A stretch of 38,734 bases of DNA from Ignavibacteria bacterium (GTDB lineage: Bacteria; Bacteroidota; Ignavibacteria; UBA10030), in assembly GCA_016873805.1 (NCBI GenBank), contig VGVZ01000027.1, forward strand, positions 1 through 38,734, written 5' to 3'. Made by a program: the position numbers and the translations under genes. The first letter of the stretch is position 1. Every line of letters starts with the position of its first letter. Below the pieces are notes generated by a model, which had not been told where the DNA came from, searched no databases, and saw only the letters and a list, made by a program, of their open reading frames with translations. Of the stretch, positions 6,832 to 16,267 are shown one piece after another.

Positions 6832-8063
6832 TGGACAAGCACCATTGTTCTGGTTTGGGCGAACGAGCCCGCGCGAAGTTGGAAAAAGTAGATGCCGCTT
6901 GCAAGGGCTGAAGCGTCGAATGTTACCGCGTGCGCTCCTGCCGCCTCTTCATTCCGCAGTAGTGAAGCCACTTCACGCCCGTACAGATCGAAGACCGACA
7001 ATACAACGAACTGATTGACCGTAAGAACAAAGCGAATCGTTGTTTGTGCGTTGAAGGGATTTGGATAATTTTGGAAGAGCACATACTCTCCCGGATGGTT
7101 CGGATTCCGGCTCTCGTCCCGGACCGGTACCGGCTGAGTTCCCCAGGCGACAATCAAAGCGGGACTCCCCTGCGGAGGACTACCCGGCGCCGGAGATGCG
7201 CCGATGTAGCATGCTACAGAACCATTGGGAAATCGGATGACAGCGGGATCGAGCTTCAGAAGCCCGGGTGCAGACGTATCCGGGATGACTAGCCGTGTTT
7301 GAAGCGTGTCGAACCGAAGGCCGTCGTCGCTGTCGCAGTATCCGATGCCGCTCCTGGATTGACCGGGAGAGTGGAATCCCGTTCTGAAATAGAGACGAAT
7401 CCTCCCATTCGTGAGGTAGACAGGATGAGGATCGACGTCGCCTCGTTTCAGAATGTTGTGGATCGATTCCTTCTGCCACGTCAATCCCCAGTCGTGCGAG
7501 ATCGCAGTCCGTGTGCCGTTGGTGCGATAGAAATCTCCGACGAAATACATCCGCCACGTTGCATTGCTGACCTGAATGGTCGAAACAACACTGGAGATTG
7601 AATCGTCCTCGATCCCCGGCTGGTACCGGATCCCGGCTTCTTTTGTCCACGAAATACCGTCACTGGAAATCCAACTGACGACCCGGCTCTTGTGGCGCTG
7701 GGGAGTTCGGTCGGGTGCAAACTCTTCGGTCACAAATCGTACCCGGCCGTCCGGGAGATAGATGAATCCCCCATCCGGGCCTCGTGGAATCGGCCCGGCC
7801 AGAGGTTGGTACGACTGCCCGTTGCTGAGTACGCGGAAGAAATTGAGCTGGGGTCCGCCGGCGGAGGAGAGAAGAATATCCCCGGCGTTGGTGATGTTGA
7901 GAACCGGAACACCTCCGCCGGGGACAACAGGAATTGTGTCGATGACAAATCTCGTTCCCTCATCGGGAGCGAGTGTGAAGAACGGCTTCCAGACGACCGG
8001 CTGAGCAAACAGCGGCCATGAACAGAACAAGAGCAGGATGCCATATGGGCCGGTTCGTGTCAC
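6828..8063 (-). CDS. T9SS-sorted protein with Asp-box (sialidase/BNR-like) propeller
   Basis: 411 residues from a GTG start at 8063, followed at once by a signal peptide (YGILLLFCSWPLFAQ). Two Asp-box motifs are seen: SSDGISWTK (about 133-141) and SHDWGLTWQKE (189-199); regular beta-strand spacing around them suggests a sialidase-like or five-bladed glycosidase-like propeller. I do not see the full catalytic Arg triad of sialidases, so enzymatic function should not be assumed. From about residue 325 the sequence becomes a T9SS sorting domain (YPNPFNAQTTIRF ... GIYFFQLRAGS). It shares a 4-bp overlap with the next propeller gene and sits 31 bp after the LTxxQ gene, consistent with one operon of cell-surface proteins. 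Confidence 0.8.
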   Translation of the reverse strand: MTRTGPYGILLLFCSWPLFAQPVVWKPFFTLAPDEGTRFVIDTIPVVPGGGVPVLNITNAGDILLSSAGGPQLNFFRVLSNGQSYQPLAGPIPRGPDGGFIYLPDGRVRFVTEEFAPDRTPQRHKSRVVSWISSDGISWTKEAGIRYQPGIEDDSISSVVSTIQVSNATWRMYFVGDFYRTNGTRTAISHDWGLTWQKESIHNILKRGDVDPHPVYLTNGRIRLYFRTGFHSPGQSRSGIGYCDSDDGLRFDTLQTRLVIPDTSAPGLLKLDPAVIRFPNGSVACYIGASPAPGSPPQGSPALIVAWGTQPVPVRDESRNPNHPGEYVLFQNYPNPFNAQTTIRFVLTVNQFVVLSVFDLYGREVASLLRNEEAAGAHAVTFDASALASGIYFFQLRAGSFAQTRTMVLVQ

Positions 8064-8094
8064 GCCGCATGACGCTGAATGGGAAGGAGCGAGA

Positions 8095-8487
8095 TTACTG
8101 CTGACGCTGTTGCTGACGCTCGCGCATCATCGCCTGCCGCTCTTTCTTGATTTCTTCGTACTTCTTCTTCTGTTTCGCGTCGAGAAGTTTTTCGATTTCT
8201 TTGTCGGTCTTTTCGGTGATTTCCGTGAAGACCTTGCGCATTGCTTCCCGATCTCCCTGGTTGACCATCATCTCTTCCATCATGACCTGCTGCGCGTGTT
8301 CAAAGATCTTCTTGACGCTGTCGGTCTGCGTCTTGGTGAGGGAAAGCTGCTCTTTCAGGCGATTGGCTCTTTCTTCCGGATTCATTCCCATCCGCTGCGC
8401 AAAGAGAGTGCTGGTGAGAAAACAGCTCAGAAGGACGATGGCAAGGAACATCGCCGTGCCTGTGGATCTGTTTCGGGCGAAACGCAT
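8095..8487 (-). CDS. periplasmic Spy/CpxP-like LTxxQ-motif protein
   Basis: 130 residues from the ATG at 8487, preceded by AAAGGG about 9 bases upstream. Residues 1-30 are a signal peptide ending LTSTLFAQ; the mature part is helical and highly charged, with LTKTQ at 50-54 matching the LTxxQ motif of the Spy/CpxP/CnrX family, and it ends in a Gln/Arg-rich tail. Family members act as periplasmic chaperones or metal/envelope-stress sensors. An upstream ATG at 8595, two bases past the stop of the lipoprotein gene, would add 36 residues without a signal, so the shorter form is preferred. It lies between a lipoprotein gene and the T9SS cargo genes, fitting an envelope-biogenesis setting. The precise partner is unknown. 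Confidence 0.75.
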   Translation of the reverse strand: MRFARNRSTGTAMFLAIVLLSCFLTSTLFAQRMGMNPEERANRLKEQLSLTKTQTDSVKKIFEHAQQVMMEEMMVNQGDREAMRKVFTEITEKTDKEIEKLLDAKQKKKYEEIKKERQAMMRERQQQRQQ

Positions 8488-8597
8488 TTGGAAAACCCTT
8501 TCGTTATTGGGAGATGATGGATGAACTAAATGAACAACACGATCGTCGCGTGAGGGCATCGGCTTCGGTCGTTTCGCCGTGCCGCCATTCTTCATCG

Positions 8598-9443
8598 TTA
8601 TTCAAACTTCTTTGCCAGCTCCACACGAGCCCAGAAATCGAGCGGCTCGAGGCGCTCTCCCTGCATGCCGGCCTCGGGACGCGCGCCCGCAGGTCGGTTC
8701 CCTCTGGCCGCTCCTCGAATTCCGGCCGCTCCGCCGCCGGTGGGAGTATTTGCGCGTGAGGCACCTTCGGGTGCGACGAGGGCTGTCTCAAAGCCGATCG
8801 CGACCGATGTGAATTCTCCCTGTCCAATGGCATAGGGGTAGCGCTCGCTCTGTTTCAGAGGCACTTTCAACTCGTACACGAGTGAACTGCCGCTGGTGTT
8901 CATCCGGAGTTCGATGCCCTTGAGTTCCGCGAACGAGAGCCGCAAACGGTTGTTCGGATCTGAATTGAGAATCTCCAATTCGGTGTGAAGCCGGTCGACG
9001 TTCGGTCGCTGGACACCGACTTCCGAGCCCTGGGCGCCCGGGCGGCGTGGATCGCGCAATACCCCGATGGGAAATTGAATTCCAAACGTCTTCTCGTTCT
9101 TTCCCGTGGGATCGAGCCATACGCTCAGGCCGCTCGCAATGATCTGACGCTGTGTCATCCGGTTTGATGTGATAAAGCAGATGTAGAGAAAGTCCGCGTC
9201 GTTGCGAGCGCCGATCGAAACATCCTGTGCTTTGTCGTACGTTGTTGCACCAATCCAATCCCCGCTTTTTCCGTCGATGGTAATTTCCGAATCCGGCCAT
9301 CCGCCTGCGAGCTCGAGTGCGCCGCTGCACCCGGAGAGAAGAGCTGCAGCGAGGAGAGCAAGGACGGTGACCAATAGACCTCTGTTCCCGAAGAACATGT
9401 TTGGACGTAACGGGGACATTATCGTGCCAATAATCGCTTTCAT
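8598..9443 (-). CDS. lipoprotein with CBM9/DOMON-like beta-sandwich domain
   Basis: 281 residues, start ATG 9443 with GAGG seven bases upstream. A hydrophobic segment ends in the lipobox LSGC (Cys39), so this is a lipoprotein. Residues ~50-120 (ITIDGKSGDWIGATTYD ... LYICFITSNR ... LSVWLDPTGKN) resemble the family 9 carbohydrate-binding / DOMON-like fold often written as a sugar-binding domain of unknown target. A Gly/Ala/Arg-rich low-complexity stretch lies near 240-265 before the end. It is the first gene of the minus run that continues through the LTxxQ protein and the three T9SS cargos. Function is not known; heme or carbohydrate binding are both seen in related folds. Confidence 0.75.
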   Translation of the reverse strand: MKAIIGTIMSPLRPNMFFGNRGLLVTVLALLAAALLSGCSGALELAGGWPDSEITIDGKSGDWIGATTYDKAQDVSIGARNDADFLYICFITSNRMTQRQIIASGLSVWLDPTGKNEKTFGIQFPIGVLRDPRRPGAQGSEVGVQRPNVDRLHTELEILNSDPNNRLRLSFAELKGIELRMNTSGSSLVYELKVPLKQSERYPYAIGQGEFTSVAIGFETALVAPEGASRANTPTGGGAAGIRGAARGNRPAGARPEAGMQGERLEPLDFWARVELAKKFE

Positions 9444-9719
9444 GGTGTGACCTCGTGTGAAAGATGAAATACCTCAAACCGGACCAAACATCACTCGCTC
9501 TATCGTCATCCCCCGGCTTCGTCCGTACAGGCAATAAACGAAAACGAGACGTTTTTGTCGCGCATCGACGACAATCCTGTCACCCATTGAGATCGGAGTC
9601 CTTTCGACTCTTGAAGCATGTTGATCTGGAACTGACACATCAGCCCTGTTCGGAGGGGTCCAATGAGAGACTACAGAAGCATACTTGAAAATACCCGCTT
9701 CTGCAATTCTCTTGAAGGA
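9444..9719. other. intergenic region upstream of the lipoprotein operon
   Basis: About 275 bp between the lipoprotein start and the efflux-operon terminator. I see no convincing promoter hexamers, RNA gene or repeat. A minus-strand open frame (9474-9845) crosses it but also crosses the terminator and the end of the RND gene; its short internal ATG version has no Shine-Dalgarno sequence, so it is not called. Confidence 0.4.
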
Positions 9720-9746
9720 CAAAAAAAGGGAGGCATATGCCTCCCT
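9720..9746 (-). terminator. terminator of the RND efflux operon
   Basis: A perfect 18-bp palindrome, GGGAGGCATATGCCTCCC (9728-9745), followed on the minus strand by seven T (complement of 9721-9727). It lies 20 bp after the RND stop. Confidence 0.88.
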
Positions 9747-9765
9747 CGGATGGAAGAGACCCGTA

Positions 9766-12700
9766 CTACCCTTCCTGCTCGGAAAGTTCGGGCTCAAGTC
9801 GAGAAGCACCGAACCACCCCTTGATTTTGATATGCCACGAATCAAGAAGCGAATAGAAGGTCGGGACGATCACGAGCGTCAGAAATGACGAGATCGAAAG
9901 TCCGAATATGATCGCGATGCCAAGCGGGCCCCAGAATCCGGCGCTTTCCGCACCGGTGACGAATCTGAGATCACGCCAATCGAAATCGAATCCTGTTGCG
10001 AGAGGAAGAATCCCAAGGACGGTGGTCGCGGCGGTCAGAACAACCGGTCGCAGACGAGTCCGCCCCGCTTCAACCAGCGCTTCATCCAGCGGCATTCCCT
10101 CTTCGAGCTTTCGTTTTGCGAAATCGAGGAGAACGATCGCGTTCTTCACGACGATGCCGGCGAGCGCGATCACTCCGACGCCGGTCATGATCACCACAAA
10201 GGGCGTTTGCGTGATCATGAGTCCCCAGAGCACACCGATGAGCGAGAGAATGACCGAGAGCATGATCACGAAAGGTACTTTGATCGAATTGAATTCGGAG
10301 ACGAGGATGAGGAAGACAAGCAGGAGCGTAATGATGAACGCATTGCCAAGGAACCGTTCCGCCTTCTTCTGCTCTTCATCCTTTCCGGTGAACCGGATGG
10401 TGTAGTCGGCCGGGAGTTCCATTGCCGCAAGTTTCTCTTTTACCTCGTCGAGAACCTCGGATGCCACGCGCCCTTCCACATTTCCCGTTACCGTGACCAC
10501 GCGTTTGAGATCCTTCCGCCGAATATCGGTGAGACCCGACGTTTCGCGGATTTCCGCCACCGACGAGATCGGAATGGAGAGCAGCGTTCCGCGTCGATTC
10601 ATGAATGTGACCTTGAGTTGTTCAAGATCTTCGATCGATGAACGCTGGGACTCTTTGAGGCGAACGCGGATTTTGTACTCATCTTCGCCGATTCGATATT
10701 TGGATGCCTCCGATCCGGAGATCGCCGCACGGATGGTTCCGGCAATCTGGCCGGTGCTCGTCCAGAGGAGTCCTGCCTTCTCCCGATCGATGACGATCTC
10801 GATTTCGGGTTTTCCCGTGTTGTAGTCGTCCTTGAGATCGAACAGGCCGGGAATATTTCGGATTCGCTCGATGACTCTGTCGCTGATTGCTGCAAGCTGG
10901 CTGTATTCTTCGCCGGATATCTCCACGCTCACCGCCGCGCCGACCGGAGGTCCCATTTGCTGTTTGCTGACGAGAATCTCACCTCCGGAGACGCTGGCCG
11001 TGGATGTCCTGATCTCTTCGAGCGAAAGGAACGTACTTTGTGACCGGAGTTTTTTCTGATAGAACGTAATTGCCACTCGCCCCTTGTTGGAGGTCCCCTT
11101 GCCTCCGAAATCGAAGATATCGTCGGATGTGCCCACGCTCGTGGCGACAAACTCCATATCCTTGCGACCGGGAGTTGATGCGATGCGGTCCTGGATGGCC
11201 TCTGCAATCCCGTTGGTGACATCCAGCGATGTTCCCGGTGGCGCTTCGATGCTGACGTTCAGCTGTGACGGCTCGGTGTCGGGAAAGAACTCAACCCCTC
11301 GATTGAATATCCCGAACAGCACGAATGTGACGATAAGAAATGCAAATGACGCGGCGATCGTCTTTCCCTTTCGTCCGAGTGTCCACTTCAGCGTGATCAG
11401 ATAGTAGTGTACCATCATCGGAAAGAGGACCTCGTCGACCTTGTGATACAGCCACGTAATGGGATTGTACTTCTTCCACCATCGCGGATGAGCAAGACTC
11501 TCACGCGCTTTCTTGATTTCACGCTGATAGTCAATCCACTGGGCTCCCTGAACAGGACTGATCACGAACGCGACAAAGAGGGATGCACCGAGCGTGGCGA
11601 TGAGAGTGATCGGCAGGAACGACATGAAGTCGCCCACTACCCCGGGCCAGAAGAGCAACGGAATGAAGGGCGCCACGGTCGTCACGGTCGACGCCATGAC
11701 CGGAACGGCAACCTCGCTCGTTGCCTCTTTTGCCGCGCGAGTCGGCGGCTTGCTGTACTCGTGCTGATGCCGATAGATGTTTTCAATGACCACGACCGCG
11801 TCGTCGACAAGAATTCCCAGCGCGAGCACCAGTGAGAATAGAACCACCATGTTCAGGGTGATATCAAAGGTGCCGAGCACCATAAAACCGATAAGCATCG
11901 AGAGCGGGATCGCCGTTGAAACCAGGAGAGCGTTCTTGAACCCGAAGAACATAAAGAGACTGAGGACGACGAGAAACATCCCTGTGAGAACACTGTTTTC
12001 CAGCTCATGAACAAACTGACTGATGATCACCGATTGATCGTTGGAGACCGTCAGCTTGACGCCGAGCGGCAGGTTCTTTTGCTCGTTGTTCACGATCTTT
12101 TTGACTTCTTCGGCAATCTGGACGAGGTTTTCGCCGGCACGCTTGCGGACCGCCAACGAAACAACTTCGGCGTCGTTCAGCCTGGCGTATGTTTCACGGT
12201 CCGCGAACGAATAATCGACCGAGGCAGCGTCGCGTACATAGATCGGCTTTCCGTTCTGGATCTTCACCACCACGTCTTCGATCGGACGCGGTACCTTGAA
12301 TTCCCCGGGAATCCGCACAGAGAAGGTCTGCGTTCCGTCATCAATCGTTCCCCCCGGAACTGAAAGATTCTCGCCCTTGATCGCGCTGACGATGTCGTCG
12401 ATGCTTATCTGGAATGCATTGAGTCGATGCACATCCACATTCACCTTTACTTCCGGCTGCAGCCCGCCGCTGAGATCTGCCCTCAGAACTCCGGGGATCG
12501 CTTCAATCTTGTCCTGGATATCTTCGGCGACCTTCTTGAGTCGGGCAAGTCCCATCGTTCCGCCGACATTGACGTACATGATGGGAAACTCGCTCAGGTT
12601 GATTTCGGATACGATCGGATCGAGCACGTCTGAGGGGAGATTGGGCTTCGTGGAATTTACCTTGTCCCGTACCCGCCGCAATGCCTCGTCCATATCGACG

Positions 12701-12993
12701 CCGGTATTAAACTCGATACGGATCGTGGAAAGCCCCTCTTTTGATACCGAGCTGATCTGCTTGACATCCTTGAGTCCTTTCAGCGCTCGTTCGAGGGGCT
12801 GGGTGACCAATCCTTCGATGTCAATCGGAGAAACGCCGACGTAAGGAGTCGAGACAATAACGAGAGGAATCGTGATATCGGGGGATGCCTCGCGGGGCAT
12901 GGAAGTGTATGCATTCCAGCCGATGACGACAATCAACATGATCAGAATATAGACGGCAACTCTATTCTGAACTGCCAGATTCGAAATTCGCAT
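9766..12993 (-). CDS. RND-family efflux permease (AcrB/MdtB-like inner-membrane pump)
   Basis: 1075 residues, full length for the family. The first membrane helix (VAVYILIMLIVVIGWNAY) and the MPREASPDI start of the porter domain are canonical. The TM4 signature LGILVDDAVVVIENIYRH carries the two proton-relay Asp residues (397-398); a symmetric second half repeats the layout, with a matching RLRPVVLTAATTVLGILPLA segment. It is a proton-driven exporter that works with the adaptor and TolC-like channel encoded just upstream. The substrate cannot be told; the DD pair and hydrophobic porter region fit hydrophobe/amphiphile efflux rather than heavy-metal export. It is the last gene of a four-gene operon, 34 bp after the adaptor, with a strong terminator behind. 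Confidence 0.93.
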   Translation of the reverse strand: MRISNLAVQNRVAVYILIMLIVVIGWNAYTSMPREASPDITIPLVIVSTPYVGVSPIDIEGLVTQPLERALKGLKDVKQISSVSKEGLSTIRIEFNTGVDMDEALRRVRDKVNSTKPNLPSDVLDPIVSEINLSEFPIMYVNVGGTMGLARLKKVAEDIQDKIEAIPGVLRADLSGGLQPEVKVNVDVHRLNAFQISIDDIVSAIKGENLSVPGGTIDDGTQTFSVRIPGEFKVPRPIEDVVVKIQNGKPIYVRDAASVDYSFADRETYARLNDAEVVSLAVRKRAGENLVQIAEEVKKIVNNEQKNLPLGVKLTVSNDQSVIISQFVHELENSVLTGMFLVVLSLFMFFGFKNALLVSTAIPLSMLIGFMVLGTFDITLNMVVLFSLVLALGILVDDAVVVIENIYRHQHEYSKPPTRAAKEATSEVAVPVMASTVTTVAPFIPLLFWPGVVGDFMSFLPITLIATLGASLFVAFVISPVQGAQWIDYQREIKKARESLAHPRWWKKYNPITWLYHKVDEVLFPMMVHYYLITLKWTLGRKGKTIAASFAFLIVTFVLFGIFNRGVEFFPDTEPSQLNVSIEAPPGTSLDVTNGIAEAIQDRIASTPGRKDMEFVATSVGTSDDIFDFGGKGTSNKGRVAITFYQKKLRSQSTFLSLEEIRTSTASVSGGEILVSKQQMGPPVGAAVSVEISGEEYSQLAAISDRVIERIRNIPGLFDLKDDYNTGKPEIEIVIDREKAGLLWTSTGQIAGTIRAAISGSEASKYRIGEDEYKIRVRLKESQRSSIEDLEQLKVTFMNRRGTLLSIPISSVAEIRETSGLTDIRRKDLKRVVTVTGNVEGRVASEVLDEVKEKLAAMELPADYTIRFTGKDEEQKKAERFLGNAFIITLLLVFLILVSEFNSIKVPFVIMLSVILSLIGVLWGLMITQTPFVVIMTGVGVIALAGIVVKNAIVLLDFAKRKLEEGMPLDEALVEAGRTRLRPVVLTAATTVLGILPLATGFDFDWRDLRFVTGAESAGFWGPLGIAIIFGLSISSFLTLVIVPTFYSLLDSWHIKIKGWFGASRLEPELSEQEG

Positions 12994-13027
12994 GTCGGAT
13001 CTTCTCTTTCTTCAACTATCGGAATGT

Positions 13028-14086
13028 CTATTGAACCACTTGAACCGGTTGTCCGTCGGTCAGCTTCTGAAATCCGGATGTGATGACGCGGTCGCCGGCT
13101 TTCAATCCCTCGACGATTTCCCGCAACGCTCCATCACGACCGCCGAGCTTCACCACTCGTTCTTCGGCCTTCCCGCCGTTTTCGACATAGACGATCGTTT
13201 TGTCTCGGTCGACTTCCTGCAGGACATTCTCTGCCACGAGCAATGCATTACGCCGGTTTGTGCTGATGACTGAAATGCGTACAATCATTTCCGGTTTCAA
13301 GCGGAGACTGGGATTTGGGATGATGACTTCGATCGGGAGCGTCCGGTTGATTGTGGAGACCGCAGCCCCGACGAATGTCACGCGCCCTTCAAGAGTATCA
13401 GAAGTAAAAACATCCGAGACGACGCGCGCGAAACTACCAAGCTTGATCAAACCAGCATGTTTTTCCGAAACCTCTCCCACGGCTCGGATCCTCTGGAGGT
13501 TGACGATATGCGCGATCGGCATCATCGGGGGAGCGAACTCACCGGCGTTTTTCATCCGGTCGTTCAGAATTCCGTCGATCGGGCTTTTCACGCGCGTACG
13601 CTCCAATCGCGCCAGCATCATGTCCGCCTGCGCCTTGGCTGCGTCCCGACCATAGAGGGCGTTCTTATACTGCAGTTCGCTGATGGCCTTCTCCCTGTAC
13701 ACTTTTTCCTGCGCTTCAAAGTTCACCTGGCTCATTTTGTACTGGGCCAGCGCGGCATCGTAGTTGGCCTGGACCAGATCATCATTCAACAGCGCGATGA
13801 TCTGTCCCTTTGCAACTCGTTCGCCGCGTTCGACGAGCCATTCCTTCACAATACCTCCTTCTTCGGGACTCAGCATCACATCTTCGTAGGTCTTGATGGT
13901 TCCCGTAACGACGATGGCATCGGCGAATGGCCGGGGCTTGAGAACCTCTACCTGAACGCTGATCGGCTGAAGTGCCTGGTTGCGCCCGTTTGCGTTGTTG
14001 CTGCCTGCGTCGGATTTGCCGCACCCGATGAGAAGGATCGCAGCCATCAAGATGACTGCACTCGGGATGATGATGCGATGTTTCAT
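13028..14086 (-). CDS. RND periplasmic adaptor (HlyD/MFP family lipoprotein)
   Basis: 352 residues from the ATG at 14086, which has GAGG six bases upstream. The N-terminus has a lipobox, LIGC (Cys22). The order is beta-barrel/lipoyl segment (VTGTIKTYEDVMLSPEEGG), alpha-hairpin (about 115-165), second lipoyl half (LERTRVKSPIDGILND), barrel, and membrane-proximal domain ending TSGFQKLTDGQPVQVVQ. This is the standard MFP architecture linking pump and outer-membrane channel. It lies between the TolC-like gene (43 bp) and the RND gene (34 bp). The frame extends left to 14209, but that version lacks a signal and overlaps the TolC gene. Confidence 0.92.
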   Translation of the reverse strand: MKHRIIIPSAVILMAAILLIGCGKSDAGSNNANGRNQALQPISVQVEVLKPRPFADAIVVTGTIKTYEDVMLSPEEGGIVKEWLVERGERVAKGQIIALLNDDLVQANYDAALAQYKMSQVNFEAQEKVYREKAISELQYKNALYGRDAAKAQADMMLARLERTRVKSPIDGILNDRMKNAGEFAPPMMPIAHIVNLQRIRAVGEVSEKHAGLIKLGSFARVVSDVFTSDTLEGRVTFVGAAVSTINRTLPIEVIIPNPSLRLKPEMIVRISVISTNRRNALLVAENVLQEVDRDKTIVYVENGGKAEERVVKLGGRDGALREIVEGLKAGDRVITSGFQKLTDGQPVQVVQ

Positions 14087-14129
14087 TTCAAACCTCGGTT
14101 GTTCAATAAGTGAGGGAAAGTCTCGTTCT

Positions 14130-15491
14130 TCAGTCTGTCGTGTTGACGATGTTGTCCGGGCTTCGACCCAGAAGCTGATCAAGCTCCGCGGAGGCAATGA
14201 GGTAGTCATAAATAGCCTGAATGCGGTTGAGCTGTGCCTGTGTCAGAGCGAGCTGGGCGTCATTGACTTCGAGCTGTGTGCCCGATCCGCTGGCGAAACG
14301 TGTGGACGCAATCCGGTATCCGCGTTGTGCCTGCTCGACAGTCTTTGCCTGAGCGTCGATGCGTTGTTGGGTCTGTTTGAGCTTCAAGATCGAGGAATGA
14401 ACTGCGGTGCGAAGGTTTGTTTCCAGTTTTTCGACCTGTTCTTCGGTTTTCAGCATGGTGACCCTCGCCTGCTCGACGCGGGCGTTTGTCTGGAGTCCCT
14501 GATAGAGATTCAGCGAAAAAGTAAGACCAACCTGCGAGCTGGAGACGAAATCGTTCGGTGAAATCCGAAGATCGTTCTTTGAAATCTGATATTGGTAGTT
14601 GCCAAACGCCGTGATCGTGGGAAGATAATTTGATCGCTCGGCATTCATGAAAGCCCGGCTGACATCGATCTGGAGACGCAATGCGCGTAGCGCCGGATTG
14701 CTCTCCGCCATGCGTGCCGGGGCAATCTCCATGAGATCATCCGGATATCGCGCATAGAGAAGTGATCCGTCGACCGTGAAGTCGGTTGTCGGACCCAGGC
14801 CGATTGCCATGCGGAGTCCATCCTTGGCGAGCTGCGCATTGTTCTCGGCTTCGAGGACCATCGGGCGAAGATTTTCATATCCGACGATTGCGCGGAGTTC
14901 ATCGTACTCGGAGAGAATTCCCTGTGCGGCGAGGATTTTGGCGTTGCGCAAATTCTCCTCGGCGTTACGGAGATTTGCCCGCATCATTTCACGCACTTCG
15001 GACGCCATCAAGTATCCGTAGAACGCCCGGCGAACGTTTGTGATCGTCTCAAGCTCTTTTGCGGCGTACATTTCGCGAGCAGCCTGCGAATAGATCTGTG
15101 CCGCCCCTACACCGACAAAGACGGTCGCGTTGAAGAGGATCTGGCGGGCGGTGAGGCCGACATCGATGGCATGGTTTGCCCCGATCTCAATCGGCCGGAT
15201 GACCCCGCTTCCGGGATTGGCGAAATCGGGGAGGAAGAAGACCGGCTTCTTCAGCGCGCGCGCATATCGCCCCTGAATATCAAAAACCGGAAGAGCATAT
15301 CCCCACGCTTCCTGGACACGAGCATCGGCGAACTTCACCTCGAGACGCGATGATTCAAGATCAGGATTCATCTCGAGGGCGAGTTTGATCGCGCTCTCGA
15401 GCGTGAGCGTCCGAGATGGCTGTTCCTGTGCGCGGAGAAAAGCGAAACAGAGGAGAACGGTTGCAGCAACAATGAGACGGCGTGAGTTCAT
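14130..15491 (-). CDS. TolC-like outer-membrane efflux protein
   Basis: 453 residues with a cleavable signal (LIVAATVLLCFAFLRAQ). Two OEP repeats follow, each opening with the typical pattern: LTLESAIKLALEMNPDLESS near residue 30 and a second long helical/coil half with RVEQARVTMLKTEEQVEKLE. The C-terminal helix contains LEVNDAQLALTQAQLN, another family signature. It forms the outer-membrane channel of the tripartite pump whose adaptor and permease follow. It comes 28 bp after the TetR gene, so regulator and pump appear to be one transcript. Confidence 0.92.
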   Translation of the reverse strand: MNSRRLIVAATVLLCFAFLRAQEQPSRTLTLESAIKLALEMNPDLESSRLEVKFADARVQEAWGYALPVFDIQGRYARALKKPVFFLPDFANPGSGVIRPIEIGANHAIDVGLTARQILFNATVFVGVGAAQIYSQAAREMYAAKELETITNVRRAFYGYLMASEVREMMRANLRNAEENLRNAKILAAQGILSEYDELRAIVGYENLRPMVLEAENNAQLAKDGLRMAIGLGPTTDFTVDGSLLYARYPDDLMEIAPARMAESNPALRALRLQIDVSRAFMNAERSNYLPTITAFGNYQYQISKNDLRISPNDFVSSSQVGLTFSLNLYQGLQTNARVEQARVTMLKTEEQVEKLETNLRTAVHSSILKLKQTQQRIDAQAKTVEQAQRGYRIASTRFASGSGTQLEVNDAQLALTQAQLNRIQAIYDYLIASAELDQLLGRSPDNIVNTTD

Positions 15492-15519
15492 GAGGTGCTG
15501 TTCCTCAAAAGAGATTGGA

Positions 15520-16197
15520 CTAAGAGATCGATGGCTGTTGACGGAGTTGCTCGCGGGCGTGCGGCGTCATGAGAGCATCGAGAAGAAACTCCAGAGACTG
15601 ACGGAGCACTGTGTCGAGATCAACGTTCATCGTCGATTTCCAGTACTCGGCTCCGTAGTCGATGCGCGACATGATAGACGTAGTTGCAGACCAGAGAAGG
15701 ACAGCCACGGCGATGGGATTCAAATCACGTCGGATATCTCCCTCTTCAATCCCCCGTGCAATTAACTCCTGCACAAAATTCCAAATCTTCATATTCTGAA
15801 TTGAACACGCGGTGCGCATTTCCTCGGAGACTTGCTTGTGGAGTTGCGGCGTTTGAGAGAAATGCAGCATCCGAAAGAGACTTCGATGTTCGTGAAAGAA
15901 CTGGGTGTAGACATCCGCGAGCGCGCGAAGTGCCTCAACAGCGCTTCGTTGTTTGCCCGTCGCCTGGGCAAACATTGTGTAGAGGAGCTCCATTCCTCTC
16001 ATCATGACTGCGAGGTACAAATCTTCCTTCGAACGATAGTAGAGGTAGATCGTTCCCTTGCTGAGCTCCGCCTTCTCGGCGATCTCGTCCATGGTTGCGT
16101 TCTGGAGCCCCTTTTCGAAGAAAACCTCTTGCGCGGCGTTCAGAATATCGTCGCGGCGCTGAGTTTTTTCACGTTCTTTTCGTTCCTGGATCCCCAT
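15520..16197 (-). CDS. TetR/AcrR-family repressor of the efflux operon
   Basis: 225 residues. The N-terminal helix-turn-helix is clear at about 18-65 (ILNAAQEVFFEKGLQNATMD, then EIAEKAELSKGTIYLYYRSK). The C-terminal ligand-binding domain is helical and ends in a Gln/Arg-rich tail. TetR proteins of this class repress RND pumps and release DNA on binding a substrate. It is first in the operon with the TolC, adaptor and RND genes, and a palindrome 23 bp upstream of its start is a good candidate operator, so autoregulation is likely. Inducing ligand unknown. Confidence 0.92.
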   Translation of the reverse strand: MGIQERKEREKTQRRDDILNAAQEVFFEKGLQNATMDEIAEKAELSKGTIYLYYRSKEDLYLAVMMRGMELLYTMFAQATGKQRSAVEALRALADVYTQFFHEHRSLFRMLHFSQTPQLHKQVSEEMRTACSIQNMKIWNFVQELIARGIEEGDIRRDLNPIAVAVLLWSATTSIMSRIDYGAEYWKSTMNVDLDTVLRQSLEFLLDALMTPHAREQLRQQPSIS

Positions 16198-16219
16198 CTA
16201 TCTACATACGTTCAATGAA

Positions 16220-16232
16220 TGACTGGCAGTCA
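16220..16232. promoter_or_regulatory. candidate TetR operator
   Basis: TGACTG (16220-16225), one central base, CAGTCA (16227-16232): perfect 6-bp arms in the 5' untranslated region of the tetR-led operon, 23 bp before the start codon. Size and symmetry suit an AcrR-like TetR dimer. Assignment is by position and symmetry. Confidence 0.6.
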
Positions 16233-16267
16233 GTTGTAACGAGAATATCTACCTATATGTTTCAAAA

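Noticed and set aside
9474-9845. A 123-codon minus-strand frame
   Set aside because: It starts inside the RND gene and runs through the operon terminator; composition and context do not support a gene.
13457-14113. A 218-codon plus-strand frame
   Set aside because: It is antisense to the efflux adaptor gene, which has full family motifs.
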